From: Blasia pusilla
Lineage: Eukaryota > Marchantiophyta > Marchantiopsida > Blasiales
Direction: 5' to 3'
Assembly (NCBI GenBank): GCA_050084515.1
Contig: CM114271.1
Span: forward strand, 59,334,001 to 59,398,000
DNA length: 64,000 bases
Shown: positions 55,301 through 64,000 of the stretch, piece after piece
Layout: each line of letters opens with the position of its first letter
Position numbering within the stretch: the stretch's first letter is position 1
Notes under the pieces: model-generated
The model's database searches: none
What the model was told of the DNA's origin: nothing
What the model saw: only the letters and a program-made list of their open reading frames with translations
Program-made: the position numbers and the translations under genes

Positions 55301-57538
55301 ATTGGAAAATGCTTTAATTAGTGGCTAACAATAGTGATCTCTTCCTTGTCATCAAGCCAGTGCTACACTGCGGCAGGTCTGGAGCTTACACGAATCTCAC
55401 TCATAGACAGAAAGAAAAAGGTAATTACTGGCTACTTGTGAATGTTTATAGTCGACGGAAAACTTCTCAACATTGTTTTGACATGCTGTTTCAGTGGCTC
55501 CATTGCAGGTTCTCATTGATAGTCTAGTGAAACCTGTGAATCCCATCATCAACTACAATACACAGTGAGAAATCTAAACCTTTGGCCTGCCTTGTTGGAA
55601 TTATTTCGTGGAAAGTTAACAGTCAATCATGATTAAATCCTTAATGCTTCACAGACGGAGCTCTGAACAAAGTGGATGAAAGAATATGCATCTGCCTTGT
55701 TTGCCCAAGTCTCTTGGCTTTTCCATATTAGTTTGTAGTGTTAGCACACATACGTATGATATCACTCTCCCTGGACTTTGCCAAGAAGGATTTTGACATG
55801 CGTATTCAAGTGGAGCAGGTACAGTGGGATCACAAGTGCAATGATGAAGAATGTAACTACATGTTTGAAAGACATCCAGGTGCTCGTCATAAAGCTCTAC
55901 TTGGTTTTTTTTAATTTTTAATTTTTTACAGAGATCATGGTGCTCATATTGATGGAAGTAAGGCTCACTTCTTTTGGAAGTCGCAAAGCAGTGAGTAATA
56001 TCTTGAGCTTCTGCATTCTTCACCACCTTTCTAAACTTTTTGCTTGTTGATTGCTGGAAACTTGCAGGAGAAAATTATAGAACTTGTCCCAGCAGAAACA
56101 ATTCTGGTAGGGCATTCACTGGAATGCGATCTGGCTGCTCTCAAAATTGTTCATTTGAAGGTAATTGACACTGCCCTGTTGTATAGGCAATCGAGGCATG
56201 GTCAAGCCTACAAGCCCGCACTACGGATGTTAGCTCACAGATTCCTTCATCGTAAAATTCAAGATCGAGAAGATGGTCACAACAGCGTAGAAGACGCTGA
56301 AGCTGCAATGGATTTAGCAATTCTCAAGATCACCCATGGTGAGTCAAAATGGAATATTTTAGTGACATTATACTTGTTGACGCAGATGGCTAAGATAAGT
56401 CAACTGGATTAGATTTTTATGTTTCTTGCATGAGAAGGAAGTTGTGTAACAGATTTGATTTGGTACATTTGGTTGTGCCTACGTGTGTAGGTCCTAATCT
56501 GGGCAACCCAGTTACTCACGGTCAAGAGAATCTCCTTACCTTGCTCAGTAAACACGGTCGGAGGTGCTCCATGCTGGATAGACGGTCTGTAATTCTTCAG
56601 TATGCTACAGGTTCCTGTCATGCAATCGTCTGTGCTTCAGATGATGAAGTCCTGGCAAGGGCTACAGCGGAGGTTGTCCCTTACAACTTTTGTTTACTGA
56701 ATTGCCTTTATTATCACATCTGCATCACACCTGGATTCATGCTGAAGGGTAGTGGAAGCTGGTGGAACTTTCAATGACATGGTGCTGGTCACTATTTTGG
56801 TTGCAGGTCAAAAAGCCAGAGATAGACTTTGTGTGGGCTCAGTTTTCCGAGGTGATGGATTATCTTGATTGCCGAGCTCGAAACCTGGAGAGAAGTGCGG
56901 CTTATGTAGCTGAAGTGGCTGCTTTGAAAACCTGTAGTGAGAAAACCCCAGAAACTCTAACTGATGTGCCAATTTCTACAGAGTTGGAACAGATTTTGAG
57001 CAGTACTGACAAGCGTGTACGGAAACTCCATGATTCACTGCCATTAAATGCGATGCTCATTGTCGTAACTGGTCTTGGTGACACTGCTAGTGTGCGGAGG
57101 TGAGCTTGTACAACTTTGCGATGGTTTCTCCTTGTACTACCGAGTATGCTACGATCGTTTGTTTTTCCAGCTTTCAGAAGGTTTTCCATGTCCATATGGA
57201 AGGTCTAGAGACAATGCACGCACTGTCAAAGTGGTGCTATGTATATCTGGGATAGACGGATGCTAGGAGTATTTCATAACTGGCATCAATTTGTCGAGAG
57301 TAGATTCTTCTTCAGATGATGACATTAGATGAACCCTTCATTGTTATTTTTGTACGTCAGTGACTAAGAATTGTAGTGCTCTGGTGTTTTTCAGGATCAA
57401 ATCAGAATGGCGAAATGCGAAGATGAAACCCGAAGCAGCTTCCCATAACTTTTTGACAGGGTCAGACAATGCCCTTTTAGAAGAACTAAGTAGTCGAGCG
57501 GAGACAGCTTTGGGATTTGTTACAATTAAACATTGAAT
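52326..57538 (+). CDS. SDN5-like DEDDh 3'-5' RNA exonuclease (REXO-type), about 12 or more exons
   Basis: This is the plant SDN5/REXO5-type exonuclease, which trims RNA 3' ends. Well-supported exons are 52326-52427 (MQAPSRRRMAKKKKQ, a basic, nuclear-signal-like start), 52745-52801, 53380-53445 (DFQGLVTWILGEG), 53565 to about 53702 (VVLLFLPGLDAALYLSQ), from 54104, about 54771-54880 (YYILTRSEMEANGYPMGK), 55044-55111, from about 55360 (CYTAAGLELTRISLID), about 55509-55565, about 55820-55875 (YSGITSAMMKNV), 56070-56340, and later ones ending TGA 57536-57538 (LGFVTIKH). The DEDDh residues are present: Asp and Glu in VAVDCEM, Asp in GHSLECDLAALK, His and Asp in GHNSVEDAEAAMDLA. A C-terminal RNA-binding-like region follows (LPLNAMLIVVTGLG). 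I see no break in the catalytic exons. The region 54333-54770 is not resolved. Confidence 0.85.
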
Positions 57539-58564
57539 AAACCAAAATTACACCCGGGGTAATTTTTACTCTGCTGGCCTCCCTGCTCCTTTTGATGTTC
57601 GTGTGCGCTATGCAGATGCATCCGGTATGAAAACAGAGCCTGAACTATGGTAATAGATTGTTTTGGTGATTTAGCCCCAATTCACAAAGTGGAGGCTCAC
57701 CTTTTCTTAACCCGTCCTCTCCAAGGGTTCCATCATTATACATGGACCGACAACGATGAAAAGAATGCAAATCCGTATCCCCAACTGAGTTCCCCAACCG
57801 ATGTGTGTGCGATGCATTTTGAGTGTACTATAGAACGGGAGCGATCTTCTGATCATATTCGTCCTCAAGACTTTTGCAAGAAATACGAGAGAGAGTTTCA
57901 CAATCGAAGACACATCCCAGTTTTGGGAAGTTTCGAAGATGGTACACACGCCACTTTGAATCACATAGGTATAATAAACGCGGATTAGCGCATAAAAGCC
58001 TCTGACTGCTGCAACTAGATAGTAACTTCAGCGGCTTCTTTCCATAAATTCTTTCAAATTGCAGTCGCGGGCATGCAACCGGCCAAATTGAGGTATTTTC
58101 ATGTTGTGACGCGGAGTGTTCACAAATAGGGTTTCGGCAAATGCCTCAATTACACACATTTCATCCTAGAGATGAGAAGGACAACCTTTTATGTTCATAG
58201 TGGGATACGCGTGTACAGTCTGATGTGCTACAATCGCAAAGATTCTCTTAAGTGCTAAACACACACTTTTGGTAACTAATTTGAAACCTGGTACCACCAT
58301 GTCGAGCATCGGCTCCGCGCTCTGAATACTTTTTAACAATTTGAAGTGGGAAACCACGATGAATGAGCATCACCTCTCTGGTTAAACAGAATCCGCGTCC
58401 CGACAAATGTCGTTCGGCGTAGACAAGCACATTAAAAACGACGGATATCCAGAGTGATCGCCCACATTACTGTAAAGTTCGACGATATGGTCCTCTGACC
58501 AGAAGAATTGCGCTACCTGTCTGTAGAGTCTCTTTGAACGACGGTGAAGCCATTCTCACCCTTA
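57539..58564. other. Region between the exonuclease and DPM3, with one unassigned frame
   Basis: The two genes converge here. A plus-strand frame at 57647-57988 (113 codons; starts MVIDCFGDLAP, contains FHHYTWTDNDEKN) has fairly balanced composition, but I cannot match it to a family. It could be a small gene, 3' untranslated sequence or a decayed insertion. Nothing else is recognisable. Confidence 0.3.
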
Positions 58565-59476
58565 TCATTGTAATGAAAGATTAACTCCTTTCTCTTTAAA
58601 AAATGCTCTCGCCTCATCGATATCCTGCACAAATCGAGGAATTAGCCGGACTTCCAGGAAATCAAATTCGAACTTATGAAGAAAGTGCCCTTAAAGGATA
58701 AACTGTACCGCAAAAAAAAAATCACCATTGCTCATGCACAACCAGAGTAAGATATGATGTAATCAGAATCCTATCAATTGGTGCCAATTTACAATCCGAG
58801 AGAAAATGAGAAACGTGAACAAGTCGTATGACAGGATGTGTAAAATTGGCTTGCCGATCTCGGCCACCAGATCTCGCGCGTTCGAGTCAGCCTGAACTAA
58901 TTGCGTATGCACTTCTTACAATGTCTGGTGGAAATGAGAGCCAACACGGCAACAAGACTGGTGAAGATAAATGTACGCTGGACGCGTTACAAAGTGCGAC
59001 GCTGACAAGTCCAAGAAACCCTAAAGAAAAGAAACATCAGAGGGAAGCAGTATGGCTACGAATTCAAAGTGGGGGCGCACCCACTTTGAATTCGTAGCAA
59101 TACTACTTCTCGAGGAACCTTAAGCGTATTGATTGAAGTTCTACGCGCACCTTTTGAAGTAAGACAGCTTCGTACGGGCAAGTCGGGAAAACCATGAGCC
59201 CAAATCCAACCATACCCAAGCCGTAGCATCCCAGGGCCACCACTGCGTAGACGGGTAGCTGCCCACGCACCCAAGAGCTTGTGAGAATCGCATAACACCA
59301 CATTGGACTGACATTGCAATGCAATTCGTGGACTAGAAAAAGATCTGTGGGTGCCGGATACTCACGTAAGGAAGAACGAGAACGAGCGGCGAAGGAAGTT
59401 CGGGTGATAGAAGTAGAGCAATCCAGACCGTCGTAAGAGTTCCAATGACAGCACCAAACTTCCAAACCTGCTTCAT
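58565..59476 (-). CDS. DPM3: Dolichol-phosphate mannosyltransferase subunit 3
   Basis: DPM3 is the small membrane subunit that anchors and stabilises the dolichol-phosphate mannose synthase at the ER. Three exons, minus strand: 59476-59366 (37 codons), 59258-59151 (36 codons), 58624-58565 (19 codons plus TGA). All junctions are GT-AG and phase 0, giving 92 residues, the normal family length. Exon 1 starts MKQVWKFGAVIGTL and forms the first membrane helix. Exon 2 has LPVYAVVALGCYGLGMVGFG, the second helix, and the family signature FPTCPYEAVLLQK. Exon 3 (DIDEARAFFKEKGVNLSLQ) is the cytosolic tail that contacts the catalytic subunit. Intron 2 carries a perfect hairpin (59055-59098). The gene is convergent with the exonuclease gene. 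Confidence 0.93.
59055..59098. repeat. Perfect inverted repeat in DPM3 intron 2
   Basis: Arms of 19 bp (GCTACGAATTCAAAGTGGG and its exact complement) are separated by six bases. Weaker pairing continues outward for another 15-20 bp on each side (about 59035-59118). It looks like a fold-back or miniature element remnant. Confidence 0.8.
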
Positions 59477-60992
59477 GATCTTCGCCCCGGACTGGTCGCG
59501 TGCGAGACCTTAACAAGAGACTCCTCGAGCGCTCTTCCTGCTTCCGTCCTGTTCTCCTTCGCGTTTATTATCCTTCTCGATTCCTCTCTTCCCGGTTATT
59601 TCTTCCGCATCCCTAGCAAGTTTCGATGTTCTTTTTCTTGCCCGTCTCGATTCCTCCCTTCTCCACTCTTCTTGGCTGCACTTATTACATTGTTAGGTGT
59701 ATCGCACACCGCACGTTTCTAGTCTCGTTTTCCTCCGCGCGAGGCTATGACAAATCTCTGGTTCTATTTCAACGCAACTTGGCACTTTGGGAGGATCTGC
59801 ACCTCTCTACTTGTGTTAGAAAGCAACTGCGAAGTTTCAAAGAATTTCAAAGAAGAGGGGTAAACTACAAATTTACGCCCTCTTCCTCTGCGCTAAGTTT
59901 GAAGTTTCCCCTTGGTATCGTTGCCTTCCAATGCTTCATATTTAATTTTGAGAGTTTCTATTGCCATAGCAGTGTGCTCCAGCCATGATCTTTGCGGATC
60001 TGTCTCTGCTGCATCGAGGTGTGCTCAATCCACAGTCTGACTAGTGGTCAAATTGAGCCCAGAATTTGACCACTAGTCAGAGTGTGGGCTCTTTTATTGA
60101 AAGAGGGACTTCTTTGGCAGCGAAACTTTCGGCTCACGATCCGCGTTAGAATACCTTGTTTAATAATGTTGTCACAGTGTTCCCTGCTATAGAGATTAGT
60201 TTTTTAGAAATTTCCTACTTTTCCTTTTATGCGGACCTGTTGTGGATTCCGAGTTCCACAACTCCAACTCCCCCTTTTCAACTTTACATGGATTTAGGAT
60301 TAGTGTCTTCTTCGCATGTACACACTTCTGACAAGTGAGTATACCTATGAGCGAGGTCGTGAGTCCTAGACACAGACGGTCCGACCTGGATGAAAGTGGG
60401 CATACACGTCGTAGAGACCAAAGTTCCCACATTCGGGGACCAAAATTTCTGGCGTCCAAACAACACCCAAGTTACCCACTTCACCTCGCGATGTAGTGTA
60501 ATGAGATTCTAAGATTTTCCAATCCAGCGTTTCAACTTGACTCTGAGCCATGTGGATACGATTACGCCAGACTAACCCTCTTCCGGGCTAGAGTGCTCAT
60601 GATGAAGTGTGATGTGAGCAACCGATCGTGACTCAGGTTGCCTCGCACTCCAGAATGAGTGACTTATTTTGAAGTCCGAACCAACCTCAAGAGTGCAACA
60701 CCTCACAGACTCAACTGAAAGCCTAGGGTTTGGCTGACACAAATAGGTTCATCCTAGTTCATCATTGGAGGTGAAGTGCACCACGTCGGCTTTTGCTATC
60801 TGCCGGAGAACAATATTTTTATTTAGACTGGTTCACTCAAGGTGAGGACATGTCATTCCCTTGCCCTGAATGAGGGGTTCACATCCAGAATATCCCACAG
60901 AATTGAGAAGAATATTCAAGTGGCACATAGGACACATATGATCAGACACTGCGTTGCAGACCGGACATGGCACTTACAAGGAGAAATATACC
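59477..60992. other. Intergenic region between DPM3 and SBDS
   Basis: The 5' part next to DPM3 is probably its promoter and leader. The plus-strand frame 59626-59988 has no recognisable family. A hairpin lies at 60031-60086. Around 60330-60480 is sequence resembling repeat-element non-coding DNA. No RNA gene is seen. Confidence 0.35.
60031..60086. repeat. Near-perfect inverted repeat
   Basis: Arms of 24 bp with one mismatch (inner 18 bp perfect, CTGACTAGTGGTCAAATT and its complement) are separated by 8 bases. No adjacent target duplication is obvious. Confidence 0.8.
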
Positions 60993-63357
60993 CTAGCGAG
61001 AGTATTCGTTCAAATCATTAGCCACTTCGACAATATCGGTGTCAACTAAACATTCTTCAGGAGCCAGAGGAGGCAATTTCAAGGTCTTCCTCTTCAGATT
61101 ATGCTTGTGCCAATCACTCTTAAAGTGCTCCCGGTACTGCTTTGAATCTCCAACTTCTGCATTACATGTGTTACATTTTTGCTGTTTGACAACCGCTGCA
61201 TTTCTAGGTGCTGTTACCTGGTTGATGGATGTTGCATCTTTTGCACTCTGTGCCCGATGCCAAGCCTCCCTGCTTGGAGTACTTCCAGCCCCGCCCATTA
61301 CAACCCCATCAAGTACAAGTGAATTGCTGAAGGTTGAAACAATCGTGGACTCTTCTGGAGCCCCTTCTGGAGCCCCTCTGCCATTTTGAGAAGCGAAGTT
61401 TAGAGGGCCATCTTCCGCATCAATGAGTTCCTCAACTGTGCCATCTCCTTCCTTTTGAACAGCCATTGAGGCAACTTCAAGCCTTCCATCATAATCTCGA
61501 ACCACTAAGTCACATTCACGAAAGTGGCCTGGCTCAATTTGGCATACCTAGAAATCAACGCTTCAGAAAGTTAGTAGTTTCTTGACATACTAACTATTTC
61601 TTGATCTATATTAAAAAAGTGTTCTTGAATACAGACCTTGCGCAAAAAACTAACCCACTCCAGAGTCCAGCTCACCCAGAGTAAGAAATGGGTTCTGTTT
61701 TCAAGTACAAAAGGAAGGTGATGTGACGAATTGTGCAAAATTAAATTCACAGGAAAACTCATGATGCGATCTCTATGCTAAGACCATTTCTGTAAAACTG
61801 TAGTTACTAGCGACTTGAATGGATTGCAAATACCATGACACACATGTTTTTTATTATCTCAGCAATCAACAACATAATGTTCCTGGGAAACATATCATTT
61901 TTATGAGTGCACAAATGTTTCTGCGATCGATATTTACCACAGTAAAAAGTTTGTTAGACTCTTCCTCACTTTCAATTGATGAGCTCCAAGCATTTATTCG
62001 CTCCAGAATAGCAGCCTTTTTATCAATTGCTACAACCAGCTTGACTTTCATCCGTGCCCTTGTAATAGGAAAGTGCGTTGTTAGCTCCCTTATAAGTTCT
62101 AAAGCCTGCAGGTATACATGCACGTGAATGATCTCATCAGACTAAGAGAGGTTTTAAATGCTTCTCCACAGAGACAATCATCCAGTAGTAGAATCAACCA
62201 TAAAACCTCGCCACTTGTGTGAGTGACTGAGGTGAGCTGAGCAATGTTTCAGCTTCCATATCTCTACCATTTTTACTTCACATGAATGGAACAATGAACA
62301 GGGATAGTCCAAGACATACTTCCATACCTCACCTACCACCCACCATGATATTGGCTACTTTAGTGATTTAACTAGGACTACTTGAGAGTTAGCAACCTCT
62401 TGGTTTACACAAAAAAATTGCCATACAGAGATGTTAAAGACCCCTGAACCTCCCACTTAGAACAATACCTGTTGCTTGGAGCTCTTGTGCGGTTCCACTG
62501 CAAAATGCACCTCCCGCATTAATCGTTCAATCATACTGATTGTATACGGTCTTTCTGTATCTGGATTCACAGTTTTATGCATAACTATAGTGGCAATGTC
62601 CCGAAATTGACTGGACAGTTGAGCCTCTCTTTCTTTATCTGCAACTTGCAGCTCTCCTTTCTCCAATATCTGCAACCCAGAACCCAGCTTAAGTCTATAA
62701 ATACTCACCTGGAATCTCAAAACGAATAAGCAAAAGTAATTTGGGAGAGAGGGTTTATACCCTAAACCCCAAACTCTAAAACTGGTAAATTCAACATATG
62801 CCACAACATGAAGGTTGTGGTGTTACGGCTTGATTGCTATGCTAATCAAATCCAAGTGTAGGAGAATCCGATTCACTCAATCATTCCAAAGGACTCCCCT
62901 ACCATTCTCTTGCTTCACGAGTGGCAATTAAGCCCATGTTACCATGCTAATTCCAAAAGTTAAATGATCGAAGGCCAACCTCGAGACAAATTTTCTGATG
63001 ATCGTCAGTACCGAAGGCTTGGATGAGCTCTTTCGATTTGGCAAGCACTCCTTTGGAAACATTTAAGAAGACAGTGTGGGTCTGCAAAACTTCATCTATA
63101 TCCTTTTCCCTGCGTCCGAATAAAGAAGGGAGATCAGCAAACATCGAGCACGGGACCAACCTGAATTACATGAATAGTTTACAACTGAAAACCAGAAAGC
63201 GAAACGGGACGGGGAGAACGTACACCCGTGAGCGCCACGAAAGGACTTTGTTTTTGAAACACGCAATTTCAAAGCGATGTCCATGTTTCTTTAACCGCAC
63301 TACGGCAACGTTCGTTAGCCGCTTCTGCCCCACGGGCTGCACCAACGACCTGGACAT
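60993..63357 (-). CDS. SBDS: SBDS ribosome maturation factor, plant form with C-terminal C2H2 finger
   Basis: SBDS works with the GTPase EFL1 to release eIF6 from pre-60S ribosomal subunits. Exons on the minus strand: 63357 to about 63230 ([20 protein letters not shown], then [20 protein letters not shown]), 63109-62980 ([32 protein letters not shown]), 62669-62469 ([34 protein letters not shown]), 62105-61938 ([20 protein letters not shown]) and 61547-60993 ([12 protein letters not shown] and tail). These cover the three SBDS domains. The tail adds a Cys2-His2 finger ([17 protein letters not shown] ... H) before the end DLNEYSR, as in plant orthologues. The exon 1 donor is the one unsettled junction. 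I see no disabling change. Confidence 0.92.
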
Positions 63358-64000
63358 CTCTCCTACAGCGCTCTACCGTGCCGATACCGGTACCTATGGC
63401 CTCCTTCTCGAGTGCTCTAAGCTCTCCCTCTTCGTTTGGCGACAACCTTGGGCGTTCCGTGAGAGTCCTCGAGTCGAGTATCGACGAGACACTGCGGATA
63501 TTCAGAAAACTAACAACGTTCAACTCAGAGAGTCCCGAAACAGAGGACCATAACCTGAACTGAAGTGTGGGAAGCAGAATTCATCTTCAAACCCATGCTC
63601 ACCATACATAGTTAGGATCAACTTTTTACCATACACAATACTAGGAGCAAACCCTAAACTCTGCAGATTTTATGATGCCTTCCACCTTGGAACGGGGGAA
63701 CTCTGAGTTCCCGGAATTGCAGATCTATTACAAGTCTCTGTCACCATCCCAGGGATTGTCCCAGACTCAGAAACTAGCGCTACAAAAAACGGGGACGACG
63801 GAAGATCGTCCGTGGATGATTTGGAAGACGAAACGAACGACCCGATTTCAGATCCTACAACACAAAGTCGAATCTGGAGTACAAGCCCATCCATACCACT
63901 ATTCCAAGGAGTGACTGCTGCTAATCCTCAAAATACCAGGCAATGAATCCTCGATACAATTCTCACAGATATCGGAATAGCAAGGGAGAACCGCACCTGC
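63358..64000. other. Upstream region of SBDS, possible divergent gene start
   Basis: This contains the SBDS promoter. A plus-strand frame at 63378-63563 (from the second ATG: MASFSSALSSPSSFGDN, then VRVLESSIDETLRIFRKL) has plausible coding character and could begin a divergent gene that continues past the window. It would start only about 20-40 bp from the SBDS start codon. The frame at 63672-63914 could be a following exon. Neither can be assigned to a family. Confidence 0.25.

Noticed and set aside
59626-59988. 120-codon frame starting MFFFLPVS
   Set aside because: It is low in complexity, in the upstream region of DPM3, and has no homologous pattern.
63023-63553. 176-codon plus-strand frame across the SBDS 5' exons
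   Set aside because: It is antisense to clearly conserved SBDS exons and has no family features.
1-64000. tRNA, rRNA or organelle-derived segments
   Set aside because: I saw no cloverleaf-like or rRNA-like sequence and no organelle gene fragments by reading; a covariance-model scan would be needed to exclude degraded copies.

Overview
The window is nuclear DNA of a land plant. The evidence is a CACTA transposase with the plant-type N-terminal cysteine domain, a Ptta/En/Spm-type second protein, intron-rich housekeeping genes, an SBDS protein with the plant-type C-terminal C2H2 finger, and dense nested Ty3/gypsy elements. I cannot name the species. The amount of nested repeat DNA and the unusual domain content of the elements would fit a large non-flowering plant genome (bryophyte, lycophyte or fern), but that is only an impression.

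Layout. 0.4-21.9 kb is one CACTA (En/Spm) element: a decayed TnpD transposase (0.45-2.3 kb), a deleted Ty3/gypsy remnant with its LTR region (2.3-3.9 kb), a TnpA-type gene split in two (4.1-5.66 and 18.2-20.66 kb) and a subterminal repeat zone (21.05-21.93 kb). Inside the TnpA gene sits MULE-1 (5,664-18,187), a 12.5 kb Mutator-like element with an exact 9-bp target duplication. A second copy, MULE-2, lies inverted at about 30.59-42.35 kb, inserted in a retrotransposon gag gene. Between them are three gag-bearing retroelement pieces (A minus, C plus, B plus) and remains of a C5-cytosine-methyltransferase-like gene (27.3-28.0 kb). 42.5-49.8 kb holds an integrase-PHD retroelement, a chromodomain fragment, and an inverted, decayed chromovirus with LTR pieces. 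52.3-63.4 kb is the genic part: an SDN5-like DEDDh exonuclease (+), DPM3 (-) and SBDS (-).

The main discovery is MULE-1/MULE-2. Both copies have the same plan. A MULE transposase (GCM/WRKY-like zinc domain, DDE-type core, SWIM finger) and a large four-exon gene are divergently transcribed from a shared promoter. The second gene encodes a coiled coil, a ParB/sulfiredoxin-like domain with a DGNHR motif, a long unknown region, and a permuted (beta-order) N6-adenine/N4-cytosine DNA methyltransferase. Dozens of about 25-bp interrupted palindromes (arms CAACCCGTCGG and CCGACGGGTTG) fill the introns, the shared promoter and the subterminal zones of these elements. I saw them in no assigned exon and nowhere else in the window. 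The arms vary with matched changes on both sides. A prokaryote- or phage-style ParB-methyltransferase carried by a eukaryotic transposon that is studded with its own palindromes looks like a self-recognition, self-marking or replication-control system. That last step is inference.

Both MULE copies are broken, by different mutations, so each shows reading frame that the other has lost. The four-exon structure of the accessory gene is the same in both.
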